Positions 45,480 to 56,882 of a stretch of 64,000 bases of DNA are shown here, piece after piece (the stretch's first letter is position 1; each line of letters starts with the position of its first letter). The DNA is from Corynebacterium callunae DSM 20147. Lineage in GTDB: Bacteria; Actinomycetota; Actinomycetes; Mycobacteriales; Mycobacteriaceae. The translations under genes and the position numbers were made by a program. Where the stretch lies: assembly GCF_000344785.1 (NCBI RefSeq), contig NC_020506.1:558001-622000 (forward strand), in the 5' to 3' direction. The notes beneath the pieces are model-generated. The model had not been told where the DNA came from. It worked only from the letters and a program-made list of their open reading frames with translations, and ran no database searches.

Positions 45480-46514
45480 ATGATCGTTTTGGGTATTGAG
45501 AGCTCCTGTGATGAAACAGGAGTGGGCGTAGTCAAGCTGGATGAACAAGGAAACTTGGAGATCCTGGCGGACTCAGTAGCCTCATCCATGCAGCAGCATG
45601 CACGATTTGGCGGTGTTGTTCCAGAGATCGCCTCCCGTGCACACCTTGAGTCCATGGTTCCAGTTATGCGCGAAGCCCTCAAACAAGCAGGCGTCGAAAA
45701 GCCCGATGCGGTCGCAGCCACTGTCGGCCCGGGCCTAGCTGGTGCCCTGTTGGTTGGTGCTAGTGCGGCAAAGGCTTATGCAGCAGCGTGGGACGTGCCT
45801 TTTTATGCGGTTAACCATCTTGGCGGACACGTCGCTGTGGCCAACCTTGATGGTGAAACCTTGCCACATTCAGTGGCCTTGCTGGTTTCTGGGGGACACA
45901 CTCAGCTGCTGGAAGTTGATGCGGTTGGTTTGCCCATGAAGGAACTAGGTTCCACCCTTGATGATGCAGCTGGCGAGGCTTATGACAAGGTCTCGCGCTT
46001 GCTTGGTCTGGGTTATCCAGGTGGCCCCATCATTGATAAGTTGGCGCGCCGGGGTAATCCTGAAGCCATTAAATTCCCGCGTGGTTTGATGAAGAAGTCG
46101 GATTCCCGCCATGATTTCAGCTTCTCTGGATTAAAAACTGCGGTGGCTCGCTACGTGGAAGCTGCGGAAAGAAATGGCGAGGTCATTTCAGTAGAAGATG
46201 TCTGTGCCTCTTTCCAAGAAGCTGTGTGTGATGTCTTGACCTTTAAGACGGTTCGGGCCTGCCGCGATGTGGGTGCCAAGGTGTTGTTGCTGGGTGGTGG
46301 TGTGGCTGCGAACTCTCGCCTGCGGGAACTTGCCCAAGAACGCTGTGACAAGGCTGGCATCGAATTGCGGGTGCCACGCTTTAAGCTGTGCACCGATAAT
46401 GGCGTCATGATTGCTGCTTTGGCTGCACAAAGGATCCACGAGGGTGCACCAGAATCACCAATTTCGGTAGGAACTGATCCTTCTTTGTCCGTTGAGACCC
46501 CCCAGGTGTTTTAA
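45480..46514 (+). CDS. tsaD: tRNA N6-threonylcarbamoyladenosine synthase TsaD
   Basis: TsaD transfers the threonylcarbamoyl group to A37 of tRNA. The 344-residue product starts [18 protein letters not shown] and has the metal/nucleotide-binding elements [20 protein letters not shown] and [10 protein letters not shown], the helix [10 protein letters not shown], and [14 protein letters not shown]. It begins three bases after the rimI stop. The length and all signatures are normal for Gcp/TsaD. Confidence 0.96.
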   Translation: MIVLGIESSCDETGVGVVKLDEQGNLEILADSVASSMQQHARFGGVVPEIASRAHLESMVPVMREALKQAGVEKPDAVAATVGPGLAGALLVGASAAKAYAAAWDVPFYAVNHLGGHVAVANLDGETLPHSVALLVSGGHTQLLEVDAVGLPMKELGSTLDDAAGEAYDKVSRLLGLGYPGGPIIDKLARRGNPEAIKFPRGLMKKSDSRHDFSFSGLKTAVARYVEAAERNGEVISVEDVCASFQEAVCDVLTFKTVRACRDVGAKVLLLGGGVAANSRLRELAQERCDKAGIELRVPRFKLCTDNGVMIAALAAQRIHEGAPESPISVGTDPSLSVETPQVF

Positions 46515-46532
46515 ACCTTTAGTATTAGGTTC

Positions 46533-48290
46533 ATGAAATCTGTATTCTCCGTCGATCAAATCCGACGTGCAGAAAACACCCTAATGGCCCTCCAAAGTGA
46601 CTCCGATGAACTGATCATTTCAGCTGCATCGGCAGTCGCTGATGTTGCCCTTGCCCTCCTTAAAGTTCCCGCCCCAGCACTGGCTCAAGATGGAAAAATC
46701 TTGTTGTTAGTAGGCTCTGGCGGAAATGGGGGAGATGCACTCTACGCTGGTGCTTTCTTAGCAGAAGAAGGCAAAAAAGTTGATGCGCTGCTGCTTAACA
46801 AAGAGCGAGTCCATCACTCAGCACTGTCCTATTTTGAGTCTTTGGGCGGCACCGTGTTGGATTCTGAGCCCAATCATGGCGATTATCGCCTGCTTATTGA
46901 TGGCATTTTGGGCATCGGCGGACGCGGGGGAATTGCGCCGGAAACGGCCCGATTTGTAGAAAATTTCTATTCTGCAGGCATTCCAATTTTGGCTGTTGAT
47001 ATTCCTTCTGGAGTACATGCAGATACCGGTGCCGTGCCCGAACCAGCTTTGGTCACTTTGGACGGTTTTGAACAAGGTGCACCGATTGCCCGCCAAAAAA
47101 TCCCAACTCATATTAATGCCGATGTCACCATCACATTTGGTGGTTTAAGACGGGCTCATGCCGTGTCTGCTGCCTGTGGGGAAGTTTTGCTCGCCGATAT
47201 CAGCGTGGCAGGAGCGGGTGGCCGTTCCCTGTCTCATGCTTTGCTAGAAATCCAAAGTGCTGATAGCGGACCTCAGTATTTTGCCTCCAAAGCATGGAAC
47301 GGCGTACCTAATGCACCTGCTCAGAACCCTAAATTGGCGGCAATGTTTGAGGCTTTAGCCGCCGAAAATTCCGGGATTCAGCGGTTGGGGCGCCAATTTA
47401 TTGTGCTAGATGTTGAGCCAAGCCCTGATCATGATAAATATTCCGGCGGAATTGTGGGCATTGTTGCAGGTAGTGAGCAATATCCCGGGGCTGCGGTGTT
47501 GGCTACAGCTGCGGCAGTGCGCGCTACCAGCTCCATGGTGCGATATGTTGGCCCCGTCGCCGCAGCAGTGCTGGCTGCTCTGCCAGAAGTAGTTGCTACA
47601 TCTTCCTTGGGCACCGCCGGCCGTGTCCAGGCCTGGGTTTTTGGCCCCGGTCATGGAATCGATGAGCAGGCTTTTAAAGAATTACAAGAACTGCTTAATA
47701 ACCCAGAACCGCTGCTTATCGACGCCGACGGCCTCACTTTACTCAGTGCCTCAGCGGAGTTAAGGCAGCTGTTGCGTACGCGCCACGGCGCGAGTGTCTT
47801 AACCCCGCACCGCGGGGAATTTGAGCGCATTGCCTCCGCGTTAAGAGCAGAGGGAATTGAGATTCCGAATCCTGAAACAGACTCCATTGGGGCAGCTCAT
47901 GCGATGGCGGAAAACCTTAAATGTTGTGTTTTGCTCAAGGGTAGATTCACCATCATTGCCACCTGTAACTATGTATATGCGGTCAACGCTGGGCATTCTT
48001 GGTCGGCTACCCCAGGTTCTGGTGATGTGTTGTCTGGATTAATTGGCGCGCATTTAGCGCATAGTAGTGCAGAACTTAATCGAATCCCGGAGTATATCCC
48101 GGAGTTAGAAATCTCAGATACCGCGGTTTATGCACAGGTAGCGCCCGCAGTGACCATTCATGCAGTGGCTGCCGCACTGGCAGCACGGACTGAATTTGGG
48201 CCAGCGCCCACCTCTGCCTCGAAGATCGCAGCGGCAATTCCAGCTGCCACAGCCATGGTTAATACCCACGCGCCCATGAATTTCTCATGA
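46533..48290 (+). CDS. nnr: Bifunctional NAD(P)HX epimerase/ADP-dependent dehydratase
   Basis: This enzyme repairs hydrated NAD(P)H: the N-terminal domain epimerises S/R-NAD(P)HX and the C-terminal domain dehydrates it using ADP. The 585-residue product has the YjeF-N domain (residues 1-215: LLVGSGGNGGDALYAGAFL, AVDIPSGVHADTG). The ribokinase-like carbohydrate-kinase domain follows (about 270-575: LIDADGLTLL, LTPHRGEFERI, ATPGSGDVLSGLIGA with the catalytic aspartate). ATG 46533 is 18 bases after tsaD. Fusion of both domains is standard in bacteria. Confidence 0.93.
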   Translation: MKSVFSVDQIRRAENTLMALQSDSDELIISAASAVADVALALLKVPAPALAQDGKILLLVGSGGNGGDALYAGAFLAEEGKKVDALLLNKERVHHSALSYFESLGGTVLDSEPNHGDYRLLIDGILGIGGRGGIAPETARFVENFYSAGIPILAVDIPSGVHADTGAVPEPALVTLDGFEQGAPIARQKIPTHINADVTITFGGLRRAHAVSAACGEVLLADISVAGAGGRSLSHALLEIQSADSGPQYFASKAWNGVPNAPAQNPKLAAMFEALAAENSGIQRLGRQFIVLDVEPSPDHDKYSGGIVGIVAGSEQYPGAAVLATAAAVRATSSMVRYVGPVAAAVLAALPEVVATSSLGTAGRVQAWVFGPGHGIDEQAFKELQELLNNPEPLLIDADGLTLLSASAELRQLLRTRHGASVLTPHRGEFERIASALRAEGIEIPNPETDSIGAAHAMAENLKCCVLLKGRFTIIATCNYVYAVNAGHSWSATPGSGDVLSGLIGAHLAHSSAELNRIPEYIPELEISDTAVYAQVAPAVTIHAVAAALAARTEFGPAPTSASKIAAAIPAATAMVNTHAPMNFS

Positions 48291-48334
48291 ACTTTTGTCT
48301 GCCCAACTAGCAGAGTGGGGGAGGTGGAGGTTTA

Positions 48335-48769
48335 TTGAAAGCTATGACCAAAGGATTTCTTGCTAACCCAGACCTCACCCACCGCATTATCGAGTTTGAT
48401 CTAGACCACGCTGAGATGTTCTTGGGCGGGGCAGACGATGCCCACGTAGCTGTTGCTTTCCAAGAAGACGGCAGCCAATACGCCGCACTTTTTAACTCCA
48501 AAGCTAAGGATGAGGGAGCTGCCGCAAACCCTGTGGCTTCCCTTGGACGTAGTGCAGCTGCCACCGGTAACTCAGCATTCTTCTCTGATCCTGCTACCGC
48601 AGTATGTGGTCCAGTGATTTTTGTGGGTGCTAAGGGTGAAGATGTGGAAGACGCGGAAATTGAGCGTATTTCCGATGGTATTCGTGCTGCTAAGAACTAT
48701 CGTGATGATTTCCCACAAGAGTTTTTGCTGTGGCGTCGTGCAGTTTATAACTTGCGCAAGGAGGCTTAA
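48335..48769 (+). CDS. Conserved hypothetical protein
   Basis: A 144-residue soluble protein (TTG at 48335 with GGAGG four bases upstream; ATG 48344 is the alternative). The sequence reads TRLIEFDLDHAEMFLGGADD-like at the start (THRIIEFDLDHAEMF), then SLGRSAAATGNSAFFSD, and ends FLLWRRAVYNLRKEA. There is no signal peptide, membrane segment or catalytic motif that I recognise. It sits between nnr and groES in the same place as a corynebacterial hypothetical gene. Function unknown. Confidence 0.75.
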   Translation: MKAMTKGFLANPDLTHRIIEFDLDHAEMFLGGADDAHVAVAFQEDGSQYAALFNSKAKDEGAAANPVASLGRSAAATGNSAFFSDPATAVCGPVIFVGAKGEDVEDAEIERISDGIRAAKNYRDDFPQEFLLWRRAVYNLRKEA

Positions 48770-48861
48770 CGGCGTTTTGTTGCCTTAAATGTGTAGCAAC
48801 CCATGAGTGAAATTAGTGTTTGCTGTGAGCTTGAAAATTAGCACCCTTATTAGTTGAGTGC

Positions 48862-48886
48862 TGGCACTCGCGAGGGTAGAGTGCCA
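48862..48886 (+). promoter_or_regulatory. CIRCE operator (HrcA binding site) upstream of groES
   Basis: TGGCACTC-N9-GAGTGCCA is a perfect inverted repeat with the CIRCE spacing (consensus TTAGCACTC-N9-GAGTGCTAA). An overlapping GAGTGC/GCACTC pair begins at 48856. HrcA binding here should repress groES-groEL until heat stress. The start codon lies 100 bases downstream. Confidence 0.9.
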
Positions 48887-48985
48887 AATAGGTTGTTTGA
48901 CACACAGTTGTTCACCCGCGACGACGGCTGTGCTGGAAATCCACAACCGGCACAACAAACATTATTTCTCATGGAGGGATTCATC

Positions 48986-49285
48986 GTGGCAAACGTCAAC
49001 ATCAAGCCGCTCGAGGACAAGATCCTTGTTCAGATCAACGAGGCAGAGACCACCACCGCTTCCGGCCTGGTTATCCCAGACTCCGCTAAGGAAAAGCCAC
49101 AAGAGGCAACCGTTATCGCTGTTGGCCCAGGCCGTTTTGATGACAAGGGCAACCGCATTCCTCTCGACGTGAAGGAAGATGACGTTGTTATCTTCTCCCG
49201 CTACGGCGGCACCGAGATCAAGTTCGGTGGCGTTGAGTACTTGCTGCTCTCCGCACGTGACATCCTCGCAATCGTCGAGAAGTAG
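48986..49285 (+). CDS. groES: Co-chaperonin GroES
   Basis: GroES caps the GroEL chamber. From GTG 48986 the product has 99 residues starting [20 protein letters not shown], with the mobile loop [20 protein letters not shown] and the C-terminal [24 protein letters not shown] precedes the GTG. The frame is open upstream to 48854 through the CIRCE region but has no family similarity there. It forms an operon with groEL, 10 bases downstream. Confidence 0.97.
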   Translation: MANVNIKPLEDKILVQINEAETTTASGLVIPDSAKEKPQEATVIAVGPGRFDDKGNRIPLDVKEDDVVIFSRYGGTEIKFGGVEYLLLSARDILAIVEK

Positions 49286-49292
49286 GCGATAG

Positions 49293-50903
<1,611 letters not shown>

Positions 50904-50919
50904 TTAAGGCTTAAGAATT

Positions 50920-50954
50920 TACCCTCGGAAGATCATTCTTCTGAGGGTTTTTTC
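50920..50954 (+). terminator. Rho-independent terminator after groEL
   Basis: TACCCTCGGAAGA pairs with TCTTCTGAGGGT around CAT, followed by TTTTTT. It ends the groES-groEL transcript 17 bases after the stop. Confidence 0.85.
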
Positions 50955-50977
50955 GTCGAAAAGCGCGCTTTTCGACG
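50954..50977. repeat. 24-bp perfect palindrome made of two CGTCGAAAAGCGC words
   Basis: CGTCGAAAAGCG followed by its exact reverse complement. It is a head-to-head pair of the 13-bp word that recurs at 2700, 12902, 36664, 58327 and 62251. It lies between the groEL terminator and the terminator of the convergent whcB gene. Confidence 0.85.
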
Positions 50978-50991
50978 CGCCCACGCCGCGC

Positions 50992-51021
50992 AAAAAAGAC
51001 CCTGCGTCGGGGGCAGGGTCT
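50992..51021 (-). terminator. Rho-independent terminator of whcB (minus strand)
   Basis: On the minus strand AGACCCTGC pairs with GCAGGGTCT and is followed by TTTTTT. It lies seven bases beyond the whcB stop. Confidence 0.88.
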
Positions 51022-51027
51022 GTGGTG

Positions 51028-51327
51028 CTAAACGGCGATTGGCTGTTTGCGTTCAATCTTGCGCAAAATAACCAAGCGCTCGGACTCGGAAAGTCCACCC
51101 CATACTCCATAGGGTTCGCCCACTGAAAGCGCATGCTGGCGGCAAGATTCCAAAACTGGACAAGAAGCACAAATAGCCTTGGCGCGCAGCTCACGACGCT
51201 GGCGAGCACGACCGCGCTCGCCGTCTGGATGGTAGAACACATCCGAGGTCTCGCCGCGGCACGAACCGTGCAGCTGCCAGTCCCAGAAGTCAGCGTTTGG
51301 TCCGGGAAGCTGGTGAGGCAATGTCAT
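51028..51327 (-). CDS. whcB: WhiB-family iron-sulfur regulator (WhcB/WhiB3 type)
   Basis: WhiB-like proteins bind a 4Fe-4S cluster and sense redox or NO. The 99-residue product has four cluster cysteines at C23, C53, C56 and C62 (CASCPVLESC), the tryptophan-rich turn GVWGG (74-78) and a basic C-terminus. Position beside sigD and groEL matches whiB3 of M. tuberculosis and whcB of C. glutamicum. In mycobacteria WhiB3 tunes lipid metabolism and redox balance. It is divergent from sigD across a 405-base gap. Confidence 0.88.
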   Translation of the reverse strand: MTLPHQLPGPNADFWDWQLHGSCRGETSDVFYHPDGERGRARQRRELRAKAICASCPVLESCRQHALSVGEPYGVWGGLSESERLVILRKIERKQPIAV

Positions 51328-51732
51328 CTTCGATTACTCCCTATTTGAGCTACGTACGCGTTCACTAATGTTGGGTGTTCGCCCGAGAAGACAGTGTCAT
51401 TGCCAAGTATGAACAAATAGTGGCGCAATGGTGACACAAATCTGTCTAAATGGTCATGAGAAAGCGAATTTTGAGCAGTACGGGTGTTCTGACCTGGCTT
51501 TATATCCCGAAGTGAACCTATGGTGAATTCTTAGAACATCCTGGCTACTCTGCTGAAATCATGTGAAATGTAAAAAATGGGTAACGGCAGCGGGGTTAAA
51601 CCGTCGGCGTAGCAGCCCATATTGTTAAGATGGGACGAAACTCGCCTGCCGTTTGGTTGGTGCGTTGTTGTTTGTGCCTGAGTTGATCGCACACAACGGT
51701 CCATTTAATTCGAGGTAGGAAGGTGCGAGACC
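51328..51732. promoter_or_regulatory. Divergent whcB/sigD regulatory region
   Basis: 405 bases without a gene. A TAAGAT -10-like element at 51626-51631 precedes sigD. GGGTAACGG near 51588 resembles the GTAAC -35 core of SigD-dependent promoters, but no matching GAT -10 is at the right distance, so autoregulation is unproven. The long whcB-side leader (51328-51560) holds nothing I can name. Confidence 0.45.
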
Positions 51733-52296
51733 TTGGCTGATACCGAGCATGAGCTCGCCAAGCTAGTACCTCAGGCGACGGCGGGGGATCGTCGAGCTTT
51801 ACAGCGAATAATGGAAATTATTCACCCAATTGTGTTGCGATATGCTCGTGCGCGAATTGGCGGCGGCCGGCAACCCACGGCTGAAGATGTAGCTCAAGAA
51901 GTATGTTTGGCAGTGGCAACGTCAATTGGAAAATTTGTGGATCAAGGTCGTCCATTTATGGCCTTTGTATATGGCATTGCTTCAAATAAGGTCGCCGATG
52001 CGCATCGTGCCATGTCACGTGATAAATCGACCCCCACCGAAGAAGTTCCAGATTCCACTCCAGATACCTTTACCCCCGAAGAGTTTGCGCTGCTCAGCGA
52101 TGGAAGTAACAGAGTGAGGGGACTTCTCGATCTACTCAGTGAAAAGGCACGCGATATTCTCATTTTGAGAGTTATCGTCGGTCTTTCAGCAGAAGAAACT
52201 GCAGAGATGGTGGGCAGCACCCCGGGTGCTGTCCGAGTTGCTCAACATAGAGCACTCGCAACACTTCGAAGCGCACTTGAGCAGCAGGAGAACTAG
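51733..52296 (+). CDS. sigD: ECF sigma factor SigD
   Basis: A 187-residue ECF sigma factor with region 2 (ILRYARARIGGGRQPTAEDV-like: VLRYARARIGG, DVAQEVCLAV, FMAFVYGIASNKVADAHR) and region 4 (LSEKARDILILRVIVGLS, then AEMVGSTPGAVRVAQHRAL). Start is TTG 51733 with AGGAAGG upstream. It is followed two bases later by its anti-sigma factor gene. In C. glutamicum and M. tuberculosis SigD controls cell-envelope genes. Confidence 0.94.
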   Translation: MADTEHELAKLVPQATAGDRRALQRIMEIIHPIVLRYARARIGGGRQPTAEDVAQEVCLAVATSIGKFVDQGRPFMAFVYGIASNKVADAHRAMSRDKSTPTEEVPDSTPDTFTPEEFALLSDGSNRVRGLLDLLSEKARDILILRVIVGLSAEETAEMVGSTPGAVRVAQHRALATLRSALEQQEN

Positions 52297-52298
52297 TA

Positions 52299-53246
52299 AT
52301 GACTCGACGTCACAACCCAGGTGACCAGGACGGACAGGACATCGTCAATTCACAGCTTAAGCAGCTGTTTGATGACGATGAGTTCCTGACTGACCTGTCC
52401 CGCGGCGTTGATCCCTCTGAGGGTCGTGATGTCCTCGCTGGGCTCCTTCTGGACTTAAATAGGGAAGTGCAAGCTCCGATGCCGGCAGCGCCGGACCTTT
52501 CGAAGCTGCTTCCTGGATTTGAAGATCTGGCACAGGACTCATTCGAGGACCAACAGAGGGATTCCAACCCTGGAACCACTGAATTCGCCCCGATTTCCAC
52601 ATCCGACATTTCCACAAACTCTGACAACACCGATACCACCGTCATTGCTTTGGATGAGCGTCGCGATAAAAAGCGCAAATCTCATCCATTTATGCACGGA
52701 CTCGTTGGTGCAGCCGCTGCAACCCTCGTGATTGCCGGTGGCGGTTCCGCAATTTACAACGCCGATGCAGATTCGCCTCTTTATGCCATGAACCAGCAGA
52801 TTTTTGGCGAAGATGACACCGTCAACACCGTGGAGTTGGCATCAACTTTGGAAGAAGTTGATAGCCGCACCGCAAACGGTGACGTAGCCGGTGCTCGTGA
52901 ATTGCTTGAGCAAGCTCGCGTCATGGTTGAAGACATGCACGGTCAGCGTCCTCCAGCACCAGAGCATGTCACCACTGTGACGCCAGCTCCAGTGACGGAG
53001 ACTCAAACTGCAACTGCAACGGTGACAGAGTCTGCCCCAACCGAAGAACCAGTTACTGCAACTGCCACTGTGACCCAAACACAAACGCAGGTTCAGACGA
53101 TTGTTTCTACCGTTGTGGCTCCGCCAGTGTGGACTCCTAGCCCAGAACCAACCGCGCAACCTACCAGCGCCGTTCCCACTGCGGGAACGCCCACTGGTAC
53201 GCAAACCGGTGGCGGGTTAGTAGACCCACAGACTCCTGGAAACTAG
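52299..53246 (+). CDS. rsdA: Anti-sigma-D factor RsdA
   Basis: A single-span membrane protein that holds SigD at the membrane. The 315-residue product has an N-terminal cytoplasmic sigma-binding region (residues 1-60: FLTDLSRGVDPSEGRDVLAG), a polar linker, a membrane segment near 132-152 ([20 protein letters not shown]), and an outer domain ending in a long threonine/valine/proline repeat region (TVTETQTATATVT-like). Its start is two bases after the sigD stop. Release by regulated proteolysis is known for the mycobacterial homologue. Confidence 0.92.
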   Translation: MTRRHNPGDQDGQDIVNSQLKQLFDDDEFLTDLSRGVDPSEGRDVLAGLLLDLNREVQAPMPAAPDLSKLLPGFEDLAQDSFEDQQRDSNPGTTEFAPISTSDISTNSDNTDTTVIALDERRDKKRKSHPFMHGLVGAAAATLVIAGGGSAIYNADADSPLYAMNQQIFGEDDTVNTVELASTLEEVDSRTANGDVAGARELLEQARVMVEDMHGQRPPAPEHVTTVTPAPVTETQTATATVTESAPTEEPVTATATVTQTQTQVQTIVSTVVAPPVWTPSPEPTAQPTSAVPTAGTPTGTQTGGGLVDPQTPGN

Positions 53247-53253
53247 GAATTAA

Positions 53254-53302
53254 AAAAGACTGTTCAGTTTTGCGCTCATGGAGCAAAGCTGAACAGTCTT
53301 TT
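53254..53302. terminator. Bidirectional terminator between rsdA and the DUF5319 gene
   Basis: AAAAGACTGTTCAG and CTGAACAGTCTTTT pair perfectly, with an inner TTTGC/GCAAA stem, giving T-runs on both strands. It serves the convergent genes rsdA (+) and 53313-53684 (-). Confidence 0.92.
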
Positions 53303-53312
53303 ACTTTTGTCT

Positions 53313-53684
53313 TTAACGAGCTTCCAAACCGTCTAGATAACCCAGGCAATAGTCCCAAGGGACATAGGCTTCCACATTGGGCTGTGCGCTTGGCTCATGA
53401 ACAGGGCTGAGTTCACCGGCTAGGGTAGCGCGCATATTTGCAGCCATAATATCCCAGTCGTAATAGTGGAATTCCTCACAGTCCTCGCACATAAAGAAAA
53501 TTCCCTCAATGCCACGAGGCTTGAGAATCTTCTTAAATTCAATGACTGATTTTAGGTCCTGCTGCACATGAATGCGCTCTTGATCTGAGATTGGCTCAAA
53601 AGGCTCATCCTCAGTCAAAAAGGATGCCGGGTCATTGGGATCATCGGCAAACGGGTCGCGGGGCATCATCGCATCAAAGTTCAC
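53313..53684 (-). CDS. DUF5319 family protein (Rv3412-like)
   Basis: From GTG 53684 a 123-residue acidic protein, VNFDAMMPRDPFADDPNDPA, with EPISDQERIHVQQDLKSV, a cysteine pair in MCEDCEEFHYYDWDIM and an end VPWDYCLGYLDGLEAR. The conserved CxxC plus aromatic cluster suggests metal binding, but the function is unknown. The frame is open to 53735; the GTG gives the family's usual N-terminus. Its place between the sigD locus and guaB matches Rv3412. Confidence 0.85.
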   Translation of the reverse strand: MNFDAMMPRDPFADDPNDPASFLTEDEPFEPISDQERIHVQQDLKSVIEFKKILKPRGIEGIFFMCEDCEEFHYYDWDIMAANMRATLAGELSPVHEPSAQPNVEAYVPWDYCLGYLDGLEAR

Positions 53685-53829
53685 AGCACTAACCCTATTG
53701 CCCCATGGGAAAAATGACCAACACAACCCGCCCACAATGTGATTTAGGGCAACCTAATTAAGCTGGCGGAATGTTGTTGCTACTTTTGTGGTTATCCGAA
53801 TTAAGAACAAACTACTAAGGTTTAATTAA

Positions 53830-55383
<1,554 letters not shown>

Positions 55384-55400
55384 GATCTAAAACATTAAGA

Positions 55401-55436
55401 AACAGCCCGATTTCTGTATGGAAATCGGGCTGTTTT
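55401..55436 (+). terminator. Rho-independent terminator after guaB
   Basis: AACAGCCCGATTTC pairs with GAAATCGGGCTGTT around TGTATG, followed by T's. Confidence 0.92.
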
Positions 55437-55524
55437 GCTGTGTTTCGGAGTTGATGGCTAGTTGTGTCCAGGGTCTCGGGTAAAGTCTTCGAAGTATACG
55501 AACACAAAGGGAGGCCAGTCACTA

Positions 55525-56694
55525 ATGCGTGACCACGTTGAGATCGGCATCGGCCGCGAGGCACGACGCACCTACAGCCTGGACGATATTTCTGTCGTTT
55601 CCAGCCGCCGCACCCGTTCTTCCAAGGACGTTGACACTACCTGGCATATCGACGCTTATAAGTTTGAGCTGCCATTCCTCAATCACCCCACTGACGCACT
55701 TGCCAGCCCAGAATTTGTTATTGAAATGGGCAAGCAGGGTGGCATGGGTGTTATCAATGCCGAAGGCCTGTGGGGACGCCACGCAGACCTCGATGCAGCG
55801 ATCGCCAAGGTCATCAAGGCCTATGGTGCACAAGAAGAAACCGGAATTTCCGGTGTTGAGTTCATCGGTGGCGGTGACCAGGCAGCAGCAACTCGCATGC
55901 TGCAGGAACTACACGCTGCACCACTGGACAAGGAATTGCTCAGCGAGCGCATCGCACAGGTACGTGACTCCGGCCAGATTGTGGCCGTTCGCGTATCCCC
56001 ACAGAACGCTCGTGAACTAGCTCCAACCGTTATCAAGGCTGGTGCTGATCTGCTGGTTATTCAGGGCACCTTGATCTCTGCAGAACACGTAAACACCGGG
56101 GGAGAGCCACTTAACCTCAAGGAGTTTATTGGTTCCCTAGAAATCCCAGTTATCGCTGGTGGCGTCAATGACTACACCACCGCATTGCACATGATGCGCA
56201 CTGGTGCGGTGGGCATCATCGTCGGTGGCGGCGAGAACACCAATAGCCTGGCTTTGGGCATGGAAGTGTCTTTGGCTACCGCAATTGCTGATGTTGCTGC
56301 AGCACGTCGCGAATACCTGGATGAAACCGGCGGACGTTATGTGCACATCATTGCTGATGGGGATATCTACAACTCCGGCGATGTCGTGAAGTCCATCGCT
56401 TGTGGTGCTGATGCTGTGGTCCTGGGATCTCCTTTGGCTCGTGCCAAGGAAGCCGCAGGAAAGGGCTACTTCTGGCCAGCAGTAGCAGCACACCCACGTT
56501 TCCCACGCGGCATTGTGTCTGAGTCGGGAATTCTTGATGAGCAGGCTCCATCCTTGGAGCAGATCCTGCGCGGACCTTCCACCATGCCTTGGGGTATTGA
56601 GAACTTTGAAGGTGGCCTTAAGCGTGCCATGGCAAAGTGTGGTTTCACCGACTTGAAGAGTTTCCAAAAGGTGCCTTTGCACTTTAATGGCTAA
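55525..56694 (+). CDS. guaB3: GuaB3 family IMP dehydrogenase-like protein
   Basis: A 389-residue relative of IMP dehydrogenase without CBS domains, starting MRDHVEIGIGREARRTYSLD. It has the barrel elements INAEGLWGRHADLDAAIAKV and PVIAGGVNDYTTALHMMRTG, plus GIIVGGGENTNS where true IMPDH has the Cys loop G-x-S-I-C-T. Actinobacterial homologues form the IMPDH-related 2 family, some recently assigned GMP reductase activity. I cannot decide the reaction from sequence. ATG follows GGGAGG. Context in the gua cluster supports purine interconversion. Confidence 0.9.
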   Translation: MRDHVEIGIGREARRTYSLDDISVVSSRRTRSSKDVDTTWHIDAYKFELPFLNHPTDALASPEFVIEMGKQGGMGVINAEGLWGRHADLDAAIAKVIKAYGAQEETGISGVEFIGGGDQAAATRMLQELHAAPLDKELLSERIAQVRDSGQIVAVRVSPQNARELAPTVIKAGADLLVIQGTLISAEHVNTGGEPLNLKEFIGSLEIPVIAGGVNDYTTALHMMRTGAVGIIVGGGENTNSLALGMEVSLATAIADVAAARREYLDETGGRYVHIIADGDIYNSGDVVKSIACGADAVVLGSPLARAKEAAGKGYFWPAVAAHPRFPRGIVSESGILDEQAPSLEQILRGPSTMPWGIENFEGGLKRAMAKCGFTDLKSFQKVPLHFNG

Positions 56695-56708
56695 ACGTTA
56701 GCGTTTCT

Positions 56709-56754
56709 CAAGGGTTGGGCATGTAGTTTTGATGCCCAACCCTTGTTGTTTTTC
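56709..56754 (+). terminator. Rho-independent terminator after guaB3
   Basis: CAAGGGTTGGGCAT pairs with ATGCCCAACCCTTG around GTAGTTTTG, followed by TTGTTTTT. Confidence 0.9.
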
Positions 56755-56882
56755 TTTCTGAATTATTGGCAAACATGCAGGTTTTCATGGGTTTATGTCC
56801 GAAGATTTCCACTTTAGGGAGATATAGGTCATACTATTAAAAAAATCTTTTGCGGGTCACTAATTTAAAAGGAGATCAATCT

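Noticed and set aside
56830..56845. GntR1/GntR2 operator upstream of gntP
   Set aside because: AGGTCATACTATTA shares only part of the gluconate-regulator consensus I remember, and the spacing does not fit, so no site is called.
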